55,682 nucleotides of DNA from Nemertoderma westbladi (GCA_032718475.1 JAUCBJ010002121.1:1-55682); one strand, 5' to 3'. Counted from the stretch's first letter, positions 9,557 to 20,253 are shown. The notes: generated from the sequence alone by a model not told the origin. Translations and numbers: made by a program.

Positions 9557-12500
9557 ATGACGACAAATAACGTATCCGATACCGACGAGATGGATCACCA
9601 CACAGACTCGGAAACCGACGAGGTACCGAACATCAAGAACATGGCTCGTCGACTAGGTGCTCTCAAAGGCGGAGTCACTCGAGCGTATCAACGTATAGAG
9701 AAACAACTCAAGGGAGTCGAAACCCCCCTCAACGAGATACAAACTCAGCTTCAGAGTATCCGAAGTATCTTACAAAGATATGAGAGAATGATACAGGCGT
9801 ACCAAGAACTCATCCCCGCCACCGACCAGGTAAATTATCCCAAATTGGAAGAACACGTTGCACGCCTAGACGAATTCCGCAAACAACACCGGAGGACCCT
9901 TAGCCTCGTGAGAGGCTACGAAGAACAGTACTACAAGAGAGCTGAAAGAACAGACGCAGAATCGGTGCGAACCTCCAACACCAGGACCACAATTCATCGA
10001 AAGAGAACGGGGTCCTCAAGACACCAGCGCTCCAGCGCTAGGAGCGAGATATCCGGTTCAGCGCGCAGTTCTCAAGGGGGGCCGCCACTCCAAGATCAGC
10101 TACGAGAACAGAAGGCATTAGCCCTTAAAGCCCGGATGGAAGATGAGTACGTTCAACTGCAAACCGAGCAAGATGTATTAGCCGCCGAAATGCAAAAACA
10201 AGAGGCCGAACAAGCGGCCAAACGGCAGGCTGAACAACGTGAACAGGAAGCTGAACAACATAGACGAGAGGCCCAACTGCAAGCCGAACAACGTGAACAG
10301 GAAGCTGAACAACGTAGAAAAGAGGCCCAACGGCAAGCCGAACAATGTGAACAGGAAGCCGAACAACGTAGAAAAGAGGCCCAACGGCAAGCCGAACAAC
10401 ATGAACAGGAAGCTGAACAATGGGGACGAGAGGCCCAACAAGAGATCGAACAACGCAAATGGGAAGCTGAAATGCGTAAACAACACGCCGAGGCCCAAGC
10501 GATTCTCATACACAAAAAGAATGCGGATATCGCGAAACTCGCGGAGTATGAAGCCGCACTTATAGAACGAGATATTCAACTCTACGAGGACTGGGAAAGG
10601 GATATAGATCAGGAATATGAACCAATCCCGGTACCGGAATTAGAGAAGTCATTTACACCAACAGCGGCGAAACTTCCGAAACCCGAGATCCCGCCTACCA
10701 TACAGTCTACGTTATCGGCACAAGCACCGGTGTTCCATCCCCCACCAGTTACGCTGAAAAATGAGGAACCGTGTTTCCCATCCAACCCCACGACAACGAG
10801 TGTACACAAGTACGAGCCTGAAAGGGACTCGGAACGGGATGCCACTCCCCGATCCAACAACCCATTTACATCCACACCACAAACCCGTAGTCGCGTCATC
10901 ATTAAAACTCCACCTATCATTGATCCATCGAGTATGGGAGTGAGTGCCAATAACTATAACCCTCCGAGTCACTCCAGTTCGGACGACGTCGGTATTATCC
11001 GGGCGTTGGAAAACCGCCTTGCCATGCCTAAGATGGAGATCCGCACCTTCGAAGGAGATCCCGTCGATTACCTCAGATTCAAGAAACGGTTCTTTGCGCA
11101 GATTGGATCAACGGACATAGCCGACGCACAGAAATTGGTATATTTATCGCAATACCTGGGTGACAAACCACGCAGAATTATTGCATGTTTTGAGAGAGGT
11201 TCTCATGAGGCATACTATGACGCATGGAAAACTCTAGATAAAAGATACGGAAATACCGGAACTATAATTAATAAAACTCTAGAGAGACTGATACAGGACG
11301 CGGGATCACTAGGGGACCCACAGAACATCCAGGAATTCTCTGACTCTATGAAGGATGCCTACTATACTCTGAAACCCTTAAATAAGGAGGACCAGGTGAA
11401 CAACATTCTAAACCTCCAACAGATCGCCCGGAAGTTCCCCGGATGGCTACAAAGTAAGTGGGCTTATAAATGCATAGATCTCCGGCGCAGACATCCAGAT
11501 CGAGATCCTAGCTTCCTTGAAATGTCGGCATTCCTGGACGATATCTCCGAAGCCATGAATGACTCGATGTTTTCAAAACAGAGTCTCGCCAAGTTGGACG
11601 GAATAGAGAGCAACTCCAGGAGTAAGATACCCCCTCCGAAACCGAGATTCCGCCCCCCACCGGTGAGTACGATGGCCATCACCATGGCCGAGGATTCCGA
11701 CGACGAAGACTACGAGGAACCGACATCCGCCGAGGAATGGGCGTGTTACCTTACAAATTGGGCACCCGAGAGGGAAGGCATCACAAACTCCCTCCTCTGT
11801 TTCTTCTGTGGAGAGAAACATAAAGTGGAATTCTGCAGGAAGTTTCAGTTCGCCGAACTCGTCCCACGCTTCGAGGCGATAATGAAACACCGAGGATGCT
11901 TCCGGTGTCTTGGAACAGGTCACTATGTTCGCGATTGCGACCAAAGATCGTGCTGTGCCGTCTGTAATGACCAACGTCATCACACGCTCCTCCACATCCC
12001 CGCGAACTTCGATTTCACTACCCTCCCCTTTCGGATCGAAGCCAAGCGAAGAGGAGAAACGAACCACGTTTTCAAAGGAACCCGGACAACCCAACGGAGA
12101 GAAACCAACCCGTTTAAAATCTCCACCGATACACCACAAGTAACAAATATTTCAGCCACGATTAATCTTATAAATCGCCGCTACATGGTCTTCGCAAAGG
12201 TAATCCCCGTAAGGATTCAAGGAGTCAGCAAATCCCTGACGACGCTCGCGTTCCTTGATAACGGGTCTGACGGAACCATCATCAACCGGGATTTACTCGA
12301 GCAACTCGGCCTAGAATATGAACCTTGTAAACGGCCCATACAAACCATCACCGATAACAGAGAGGTAGAGTCCGGGGAGGTGCAACTCCAGATGGAAGGA
12401 GTGATGAAGGGCTACGAAACGGTTAAGTTAACCATCAAGAACGCCTTGGTACACACAGACCTCCGAGTGCGGTTCCGACAATCGGCCGAGTACACCCCCC

Positions 12501-14359
12501 TCATACAATTGGACCGAGACGATGTAGATCTGAGGTGTCCGCAGTTGGACGTAAACCGCATCACCCTACTGATCGGACTTGATACACCGGAACTACACAT
12601 CCCCACCGGAGATATCGCCCGATCTATAAAACAGGATGACGGATTTTATGCTGAACGAACAATAATGGGATGGACACTCTGCGGCATTAAGGAAGAAACT
12701 ACTGACACCTATACCTACCTTCCCAAATGTCAGATTAAAGAGAATAAGACCTCCGTGGGTTATTGCTCAGCTACGGACCTTGACGAGGATTTGTTTCTGG
12801 AGACCGAGAAAACCCAACAAGAGATGACGAAATATTTTAATCTAGAGACCCAGGAGTTCGCTGAAAAGGACGAAAACCCGTCCGAAGAGGATCAATATTG
12901 TATGGACGTTCTCGACCAGGCCACGTTCAAAGACGGACACTGGTGTTCACCTATGTTATGGAAGGACCCAAACAAACCAATGGCAAACAACGCCAGCATG
13001 GCACTTAGGCGACTTAAGGGGATTATACGCCGGCTGAATGACCAACCCGAGATAAAGGAGAAATATAATACCGTAATCCAAGGATATCTCGACGATGGAT
13101 TAGCAGAAATGGTACCACGGAATGAACTGCAAGGTGGTAAAAGAACATATTATCTCCCAACCCACTATGTGGTAGAAGCCCGGAAGGGTGGGAAAATCCG
13201 AGTGGTAAATGATGCCGCCGCTATGTACCAGGGCGAATCCCTAAACAGTCAGCTTTACACGGGACCCAACATATATAGTACACTCATTGGCGTATTGATC
13301 AGGTTCAGGGAAAACCGGGTAGCATTCACCTGCGACATCAAGGCCATGTTTCATCAAGTTCGTACACTACCAAGAGACTCAGACTGTCTACATATCCTAT
13401 GGACGGATAAAACACTAACTCAACAGGAGATTAGTCAACTTACGATAAAGGACGTAGACATAATGCGTATGGTCGTCAGGATCTTCGGCGCTAAGGACTC
13501 GCCGGTAGCATGCAGTGACATGCTGAAGAGGACGGCAACTATGTGCGAAAACGAGTTCCCTCCAACCACCATAGAAACCATCCGACGATGCTTTTACGTG
13601 GACGATGGATGCGCCGGCGCAGATAATGTGGACGAGGCATATCAGCTAGCAATGGGGATGGTAGAATGTCTAAAGAAAGGAGGTTTTCCGCTCGTGAAGT
13701 TCAGATCCCACGACAAAACACTTATGGAAAAGTTTCCGGAGGACATCCGACTGGAAAATAACAAAATGTATTCGGAGGATGTGGAACACCGTGTACTCGG
13801 GATTGAATGGGACATAGAATCAGACGAATTCATTTTCAAATATAAACCCCTACCCAAGCCTATGACAAAAAGGGGATGTTTGTCGATAAAAAGCGCCATC
13901 TTCGACCCACTAAATTTCATATCTCCAGTAACCTTGGCCGGAATGAACCTGATTAAGGAAATGTGGATAGAAGGACTGGGATGGGACGAAGAACTCCCCC
14001 CACACCTCAGCGTCAAATGGAGAAAATGGACGGAGCAGCTCAAACACCTACATCTTATGCGGATACCTCGACCGTTCTTCCTCGATAAACTACCCACCGA
14101 TATCTTCCAGCTCCATACCTTCTCGGATGCTTCGAATACAGGAATTGGCGTAGTCACCTTCTTACGAAGACTCAGCAACGACGGAAACGGCGATACGAGC
14201 TTCTTATTTTCTAAAGCCAAGACAGTATCCGGGGAATTCGTAGCAACGATTCCAAGACTCGAGCTACAGGCTGCAGTTTGGGCAGTAAGACAGAATCGCA
14301 TGGTCATGCGGAACCTACGAATCCCCATCCTCAACACTTCTGGGTCGATTCGAGTATAG
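9557..14359 (+). CDS. gag-pol: BEL-1 gag-pol polyprotein (gag, protease, RT, start of RNase H)
   Basis: One 1600-codon frame, as usual for BEL/Pao, where gag and pol are fused. Residues about 30-130 and 190-330 are charged coiled coil; the second part is built from about 54-bp repeats (10200-10450) rich in EQ and R. A gag capsid-like domain (DUF1759 type) begins near residue 495 (RTFEGDPVDYLRFKKRF). Zinc knuckles follow near 748 (CFFCGEKHKVEFC) and 784 (CFRCLGTGHYVRDC). The aspartic protease site is DNGS near 901 instead of the more usual DSG/DTG. RT has CDIKAMFHQV near 1259 and the catalytic YVDD near 1347. RNase H begins with SDAS near 1523. The frame leaves the true reading phase at about 14320 and stops at 14359. 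Confidence 0.93.
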   Translation: MTTNNVSDTDEMDHHTDSETDEVPNIKNMARRLGALKGGVTRAYQRIEKQLKGVETPLNEIQTQLQSIRSILQRYERMIQAYQELIPATDQVNYPKLEEHVARLDEFRKQHRRTLSLVRGYEEQYYKRAERTDAESVRTSNTRTTIHRKRTGSSRHQRSSARSEISGSARSSQGGPPLQDQLREQKALALKARMEDEYVQLQTEQDVLAAEMQKQEAEQAAKRQAEQREQEAEQHRREAQLQAEQREQEAEQRRKEAQRQAEQCEQEAEQRRKEAQRQAEQHEQEAEQWGREAQQEIEQRKWEAEMRKQHAEAQAILIHKKNADIAKLAEYEAALIERDIQLYEDWERDIDQEYEPIPVPELEKSFTPTAAKLPKPEIPPTIQSTLSAQAPVFHPPPVTLKNEEPCFPSNPTTTSVHKYEPERDSERDATPRSNNPFTSTPQTRSRVIIKTPPIIDPSSMGVSANNYNPPSHSSSDDVGIIRALENRLAMPKMEIRTFEGDPVDYLRFKKRFFAQIGSTDIADAQKLVYLSQYLGDKPRRIIACFERGSHEAYYDAWKTLDKRYGNTGTIINKTLERLIQDAGSLGDPQNIQEFSDSMKDAYYTLKPLNKEDQVNNILNLQQIARKFPGWLQSKWAYKCIDLRRRHPDRDPSFLEMSAFLDDISEAMNDSMFSKQSLAKLDGIESNSRSKIPPPKPRFRPPPVSTMAITMAEDSDDEDYEEPTSAEEWACYLTNWAPEREGITNSLLCFFCGEKHKVEFCRKFQFAELVPRFEAIMKHRGCFRCLGTGHYVRDCDQRSCCAVCNDQRHHTLLHIPANFDFTTLPFRIEAKRRGETNHVFKGTRTTQRRETNPFKISTDTPQVTNISATINLINRRYMVFAKVIPVRIQGVSKSLTTLAFLDNGSDGTIINRDLLEQLGLEYEPCKRPIQTITDNREVESGEVQLQMEGVMKGYETVKLTIKNALVHTDLRVRFRQSAEYTPLIQLDRDDVDLRCPQLDVNRITLLIGLDTPELHIPTGDIARSIKQDDGFYAERTIMGWTLCGIKEETTDTYTYLPKCQIKENKTSVGYCSATDLDEDLFLETEKTQQEMTKYFNLETQEFAEKDENPSEEDQYCMDVLDQATFKDGHWCSPMLWKDPNKPMANNASMALRRLKGIIRRLNDQPEIKEKYNTVIQGYLDDGLAEMVPRNELQGGKRTYYLPTHYVVEARKGGKIRVVNDAAAMYQGESLNSQLYTGPNIYSTLIGVLIRFRENRVAFTCDIKAMFHQVRTLPRDSDCLHILWTDKTLTQQEISQLTIKDVDIMRMVVRIFGAKDSPVACSDMLKRTATMCENEFPPTTIETIRRCFYVDDGCAGADNVDEAYQLAMGMVECLKKGGFPLVKFRSHDKTLMEKFPEDIRLENNKMYSEDVEHRVLGIEWDIESDEFIFKYKPLPKPMTKRGCLSIKSAIFDPLNFISPVTLAGMNLIKEMWIEGLGWDEELPPHLSVKWRKWTEQLKHLHLMRIPRPFFLDKLPTDIFQLHTFSDASNTGIGVVTFLRRLSNDGNGDTSFLFSKAKTVSGEFVATIPRLELQAAVWAVRQNRMVMRNLRIPILNTSGSIRV

Positions 14360-16296
14360 TTCTCTATTATCTCCACTCTCCATCACGGCGTCACACTACG
14401 TTTGTTGCGAACCGAGCCACGGAGATTAAACAGTGTACCGCCCGAGAACAGTGGCACCACGTGAACGGGAAAGAAAATCCAGCGGACTTATCAAGCCGAG
14501 GTGCCACCCCAAAACAACTCGGTAAAAGCAAACTCTGGCTTACAGGCCCGGAATTCCTACAGCAGCCACAATTAACATGGAGTACCCGATTCGACCCCGA
14601 ACTCGATAGCGGAAAATACTCCGAGGACGACAAAGAGATCCGTAAAGTCCATAGAAGCAACGCAGTGGAAATTTATAGTTGTCTGACTGAGCCTGCAAAG
14701 GACTCGGGCATGCACTATAACGTTGCGATGATCATTCAACCAGCGGCGTCTTTACATCTGTTGATCGAGCGAACCTCATCAATGAGACGGCTCATCCACC
14801 ACATTATAACCCTTCGCAACTTCCTACGGTGGAAAGACAACAAGCCGATAGTTCAACGGAGTATACAAGAACTCATTATCGCGGAGAAGTGTATCGTTGG
14901 ATATGTCCAGAGAGAAAGTTTCCCCGATGAGTGGGAACTACTCAGTGCGGGCAAGACCTTGAAACCGGATAGCCCAGTCTACCAACTGAGACCAATGATG
15001 GGAGAGGACGGACTGATCCGACTGAATACCCGGATGGCAAACGCCCCGGTCGAATATGAGGTTAAATACCCGGCGCTTCTGCCCGGAACTTCAACACTAG
15101 CCAAGCTATTAATTCAACAATGTCACGAGGAGAACTATCACGCAGGACAAAACTGGATTATAGCTAATATAAGACAAAGATATTGGATCACACACATCCA
15201 GCCACTGATCCGGAAAGTGTTGAAACGTTGCTTTATCTGCAGAAGATATCTAGCGCCACCACTCACACAAAAGATGGCCGACTTACCAGCCACCCGTCTA
15301 CAGCCCGATTCCCCACCATTCTACGTCACCGGAGTGGACTGCTTCGGTCCGTTTACGGTCATCGAACGACGATCCAACATCAAATGCTGGGGGGCCATAT
15401 TTACGTGCCTTAGGTCTAGGGCAATCTACCTAGACATTGTGGTGAACCTTACGCAACACGCATTCATCAACGCTCTGCGTCGGTTCGTGGCAAGCAATGG
15501 GACATGTCGTCACATGTATTCCGATAATGGCACAAACTTTGTGGGAGGAGAAAGAGAACTTAGAGAGGCGATCGAGGGATGGTTTACCGATAACACCGCA
15601 TCCCAAGTCTGGAAGGAACACCAGATACAGTGGCACTTCCAGACCCCCTTAGCACCCCATACGAGCGGGGTATGGGAGAAACTGATCGACCTAGTGAAAC
15701 GATCCATGCGCGTCGCTCTAGGAGACACCCGGGTAACCCATGACACCCTCCGCACAACATTCTGCGAGATCATGGCTACCCTGAACAACCGACCCATTGT
15801 CCCTATCCGCGACGACCCCACAGACCTGGAGTCCCTTACTCCTAATCACCTACTGGGGAGACCTAAAACTCATGTTCTCCCAGAGATCATGTTTCCGGAT
15901 CCCAACGATATCGCGAGACATACAAATTGGAAGAAGGCCCAAGCGTTGGCAGCGCATTGGTGGAGAATCTGGGCCCAGGAGTACCTCATAACCCTCCGGA
16001 CCAGGAGGAAGTGGAACAACACCTACAGGAATGTCGAAGTTGGCGACATGGTACTAGTAAAAGAAGATCTTAAAGACCGCGTCCACTGGCCTGTGGCGCG
16101 AGTTGTGACAATACATCCGAGTAAAGACGGACTTGCCAGGACTGTGACGATACGAACGGCAAAGGGCCACTACCAACGCCCTATCCAGAGGCTGTGCCTT
16201 CTTGAAGGCAATGACAGCGGTGATTCTATGAGAGGTGATAAGTTCCCTACTCAAGATCCTGCTGCAGACATTGGTGACAATTACAAATGCGTTTAA
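14323..16296 (+). CDS. pol: BEL-1 pol, rest of RNase H and integrase (shifted frame)
   Basis: This continues the polyprotein in a second frame; the first clearly homologous stretch is HFWVDSS near 14336, the RNase H segment that should follow RLELQAAVWAV in the upstream frame. Next come the linker, the integrase zinc-binding HHCC region (HAGQNWIIANIRQRYW at about 15140, CFICRR near 15234), and the DDE core: D in GVDCFGP (15330), D in YSDNGTNF (15520), E in GVWEKL (15675). The C-terminal domain has the VGDMVLVKED block near 16040. A single-base indel around 14320-14335 separates the two frames. It is probably a disabling mutation or a sequencing error, since no slippery site is evident. Confidence 0.92.
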   Translation, partial: PHPQHFWVDSSIVLYYLHSPSRRHTTFVANRATEIKQCTAREQWHHVNGKENPADLSSRGATPKQLGKSKLWLTGPEFLQQPQLTWSTRFDPELDSGKYSEDDKEIRKVHRSNAVEIYSCLTEPAKDSGMHYNVAMIIQPAASLHLLIERTSSMRRLIHHIITLRNFLRWKDNKPIVQRSIQELIIAEKCIVGYVQRESFPDEWELLSAGKTLKPDSPVYQLRPMMGEDGLIRLNTRMANAPVEYEVKYPALLPGTSTLAKLLIQQCHEENYHAGQNWIIANIRQRYWITHIQPLIRKVLKRCFICRRYLAPPLTQKMADLPATRLQPDSPPFYVTGVDCFGPFTVIERRSNIKCWGAIFTCLRSRAIYLDIVVNLTQHAFINALRRFVASNGTCRHMYSDNGTNFVGGERELREAIEGWFTDNTASQVWKEHQIQWHFQTPLAPHTSGVWEKLIDLVKRSMRVALGDTRVTHDTLRTTFCEIMATLNNRPIVPIRDDPTDLESLTPNHLLGRPKTHVLPEIMFPDPNDIARHTNWKKAQALAAHWWRIWAQEYLITLRTRRKWNNTYRNVEVGDMVLVKEDLKDRVHWPVARVVTIHPSKDGLARTVTIRTAKGHYQRPIQRLCLLEGNDSGDSMRGDKFPTQDPAADIGDNYKCV

Positions 16297-17428
16297 ACCC
16301 TTCTCATCATGTTGACAAACTCTTTAAACTGTGATTTATCGACAATGAAAATGGACCCCCCTTAAACCAACTGTAACCACGCAATGGTATTTGTGTTTCC
16401 TCGTGTGTTATGTGGAGTCCAGCGTCACCCTGCAGATGTTTCGACTGACGCAGGGTCGTTTATGTATTGTTTACCCTGATTTTGGTCATCGGGACCAACG
16501 ATATTGGATTATTGGAAATGGTAAAGATTTGAAGTGGAATTCATTGTATCCATTGTAGTATGTTATGTTGTCCGTTGCGTGCGCAGTTCGAGGCGTAGGC
16601 GGTGTAACTAGTCCAGCTGTAGATCCCGGATTGCCGCGCAACACCCCCTCTATCCCGTTATTCTGGTGGGTCCATGGTGCATCCACATGACTTCGACGAT
16701 AGAGGGTTTTATGTTTCTCAGTCGCATTATATTGGTGGGACCGTTGCGTGGATTTTGGGGCGTAGGCGGTGTAACTAGTCCAGCTGTAGATCCCAGAATG
16801 TTGCGTAACCCCATCCCACATGACTTCATCGACTGAGCTTTATGTTGTTGGGAGTGTTATTCTGGTGGGTCCCTGGTGCATCCACGTGACTTCACTTCCA
16901 GCGTCTTCATTGTCCGTTACGTGCGCAGTTTGGGGCGTAGGTGGTGTAACTAGCCCAGCTGTAGATCCCAGATTGCCGCGTAACACCCCTTCCACGACAA
17001 AGATTTCCCAAAGAAGATGATTGAATGTAGTTAGAAATGATGAAAAGAATCAGACAACTCTACTATAAACCTGAATGGTGACGCGTATGATGATGAAAAT
17101 GTAATGATGCGCACCCTGGTGCTGCGCTTATAACAAATCCAATGATGATGTGGAAATAAACAAAATTGAGAATAAATGGTGGAACTAAATGCGTTGAAAT
17201 GTGTTGAAATAATTGAAATGAGATGAAATAATAATGAGAAATGAAAAAAAGACAAAAAAGGTATAAAATATAAAGAAAAGAATTGGAAAAAAGAAAAGGA
17301 CATAAAAAGTCATAAAAAACTGGTTGGATATTAATGTATAGTTATAGTAACTGTAAATGCTGAATGTATTAGCAATAAGATGATAGATGCCTATATAGCA
17401 ATGTTATTTAATAAACTGAACTGAATTA
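16297..17428 (+). repeat. BEL-1 spacer between pol and the extra ORF, with three direct repeats
   Basis: Non-coding. A block containing GGTGTAACTAGTCCAGCTG and GTAGATCCC occurs three times (cores at 16592-16627, 16759-16794, 16934-16969), each followed by GCGYAACMCC-like sequence and, in the first two, by TATTCTGGTGGGTCC. The 15-mer CAAAATTGAGAATAA from the leader recurs at 17161. The rest is AT-rich. It could hold a promoter or splice signals for the downstream ORF. Confidence 0.75.
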
Positions 17429-17451
17429 TTCTGCAATCACTATAGTTTCAG
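17429..17451 (+). promoter_or_regulatory. Candidate 3' splice site before the exonuclease-like ORF
   Basis: TTCTGCAATCACTATAGTTTCAG resembles a metazoan acceptor, with CTGAAC/CTGAAT branch-point-like strings just upstream (17416-17425). A spliced subgenomic RNA would explain translation of an ORF 1.2 kb after the pol stop. Inference only. Confidence 0.3.
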
Positions 17452-17505
17452 ACTTTCTGGACTTATAATTAACTGATCTAATTTGTAACGGATATAATCG
17501 TAAAT

Positions 17506-20106
17506 ATGGACCCAAATCGCCAAATTATCGGCGAATTACGTAACACGATAGATCTACTGGAATATTCGCAACCCGGATCCCCTGACTTTGATACAAATTG
17601 GAGCACCCTGCTAAATGAGAACGTGCGAGTCGTTAAATTCACTGGGCGAGAGGGACCGGATTCCCGGAACCTACGAGAGCTCCGGTTGGCCGATGCTAGT
17701 ACGAGACTGAAAAGAACTCAGAACGCAAAGGCAACCGGAGGGGACGATTCGTCGTTCTGGGAAACGTTCCGGCAAAGCGTCTACAAATCCCGATGTTTGA
17801 TCTACGACAACGAGGGAAACGCGACACCCACCTCGAAAGCGATTACGTTGGCAAGATGTCAAAGTTTCGTCGACGACAAGAGTACGTACCTCGCCCACTG
17901 GGGAAACCTGTCGGAGTGTACGGTGATGCTTCGAGAGGAACGTATATCGACCATCCAAAATCGCGACGACTACCAAGAAAAATACGGGGCGAAAGAATAC
18001 GGTCGATCCTTGGTCGTTGTCCTCGGAACCCTGGACGGTTTGGTATTGGTGTGTCGAATATTTCCGACACCCAGACAGGAAGTACAGGCAGCCGGAGCGA
18101 TCTGGTTGCTACCTCCGGAAATCCAAAAGATCCTCTTCGACTTCGACGTCACTAAAATCGGGTTGGATATAAAGGCGGACGTCCGGAACGACTACGCGAA
18201 CGCTCCTTCAGGAAGAAACCGATGAGACGACCTCAAAGTCCTTAGCCATTGCGTCGACACTCAAACGCTACTAGCCTGGTTACGATTCGCCGAGTTCATG
18301 CGAGGATTCCAAGAGGTGAGACCGACGAAATCCAGGATCGGCTACCTCGCTGTGCTAAACGGCGGCATCGACTTCAAACCTCAGAAATTCCGGGATTATA
18401 ATAAAATATATGGTGGATACCCGGGATTAGAAATAAAGAGCGAGCGAGAGGGTCGATGGAAGGACGTTGACCGGAAGTGGACGATACACCAAAGGTGGGA
18501 GAATCCCGATTGACGGAACTATATCTACGTCGTTATGGAGTGCTACACCGTCGCTAAGTTTATCTGTAAAACTCTCGATAACCTCATTACGGCGGTTCCT
18601 CTTTCCTTCGTCGACTACGACTGGAACGAGGTTATAAACCACGCATTCAAAGCGGTTGAGAACATCACACCGGGAGAGACGAAAACGCTCGCCGTTATCG
18701 ATTCCTGGGAAGAGAGCGGACCTTACGATATCCCTACGATTACCGATCTTCTCGGTGCGGAGGAGCCTCTGATTTCTTCGGAAGGGGAAGAAATATGGCT
18801 ACATGAGGGTGTTCTACTCTCCACCCCGAAGCGACAACTCGAGCCGGAGGCCGCTTACCAACCGGCAGCCAAACGGGTTGCCTCCTCCGAACCAACGACG
18901 GAAGTGGGCGTTTCCTCACCACTCGGCTTCGGTAGCCCTGCGAGGGAGTTGGTTACTACCTTCGCGTTAAACGACTTCGGCGATTCGCGCCAAAGGTTAT
19001 CCCCGTATCCTTTCCCGGGTGGCGAAGACTGGTCGTCGGAGATTCCGAGTACCAGCAATCAACAGACCCGCTCAGCGATATTGGTCGAGAAGGGCCCCAG
19101 CGCTGCGCCGACTCCCGACGATCTCCTCGGAATCCCTCTGTCGAAAACCCCGGCACCTCTTCACCGACCAGCGGTGGCTACTACACCCTCCATTCCTCAG
19201 GATCCTATGCGACTAACCCGTTGGTACGCCGAGCAAACCGAATGGATCCACCGCCAGAAACGGTCGTCCGAGTTGAGACCGACGGGACACAAAGAAGGTT
19301 ATCGGAGCGAAGAACTACTACGCCAAAGCCCAGCCTTCCGCGGGCTACCGACCACCGCGAATATTCAGAAGAGCGACCGACGACTCGAGTATTACGTCGG
19401 CGTCCCGATTCCGATATTCCCCGGTCGAGAGATGCAGTTGGAGGTGTGCGGTGACTGTGGTTCGGAGCAGTGCCCACGCGGTAGAAGGAATCGGGTTACC
19501 GATTCGTGCCTCCAGCTCCTCGGGATACTCTATTGCCCATACTGCGCGACATCGGGCCACGACGTTTCCGTCTGTCCGATCCTATATAACCTCTGCACCA
19601 CGTGCGGTTTCCGTGGACATTCCTCTAGCCCCCGCTGCTATATCAAATGTCCTACCAAAGACGTTACCGCTATGGGAAATATGGTCATGTTTGAAACATA
19701 CGCAAACAGCCACATAAAGACCAAGGTTCGGAGAAACGCTCGGAATATCGCGCAGGAGATGGCGTGCGGGTATTTCTCCTTCCCGGAACGCCTCCACACG
19801 ACGGCCACGCTGCCTTTCCATTACGTGGATCTGTTGCTGAGCGCCGGATTATTCGGCCCATTCGAAGTCATTAGACGCTTATACTCGTATAAAGAGGAGT
19901 TCGGTGACGGAAAGTAGTTCCTAGAGGCTCACAACTCCGAGTTGGAACGACGAACCGATATGATCCCGATGCCATCGAAAGGAAGAGCCGCCAGGAGACA
20001 AGCCGAAGCGTTGCTCACGATGGATGTTGACGCTCCTCTACCAGCTATAGCGATCGACGAGAGCCGACGGGCGAAGAGGCAAAAGGCGTATCAGAGAAAG
20101 AAATAG
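17506..20106 (+). pseudogene. BEL-1 extra ORF: DEDDy exonuclease-like domain plus zinc knuckles (three in-frame stops)
   Basis: One phase runs from ATG 17506 to TAG 20104, broken by TGA at 18223, TGA at 18511 and TAG at 19915. The exonuclease-like part shows motif I YDNEG (D101, E103), a hydrophobic strand before LPPEIQKIL, motif II KIGLDIKAD (D225), DTQ (D251) and motif III YVVME (Y341, E345). About 50 extra residues lie between motif I and the next strand compared with the BEL-2 protein. A Ser/Pro-rich linker (about 400-640) leads to a Cys cluster (648-656) and two knuckles, CPYCATSGHDVSVC and CTTCGFRGHSSSPRC (about 680-711). The tail after the third stop ends KRQKAYQRKK. RNase D/WRN/EXD1-type enzymes trim RNA or DNA from the 3' end. 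The two TGA stops lie where CGA would give Arg, as expected for CpG decay. Homology to the BEL-2 ORF at 35978 is evident along its length. Confidence 0.65.
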
Positions 20107-20253
20107 TGGATCGGGATATTCCAGGAACATTTATTGAACATTTATTTTTATACATATATATATAAACTCTAGGCCAAATTAATCAAAACTATGCAATATT
20201 AAATTTGGGTTTTTTATATTGGGAATGACCTACGCAAACTCAATCTACCGATA

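Noticed and set aside
10153-10579. Cys/Ser-rich and hydrophobic minus-strand ORFs
   Set aside because: They are shadows of the gag coiled-coil repeats on the plus strand.
18223-18513. Selenocysteine or programmed readthrough at the TGA codons of the extra ORF
   Set aside because: No SECIS-like structure was evident, a TAG follows later in the same phase, and both TGAs fit CpG decay of CGA.
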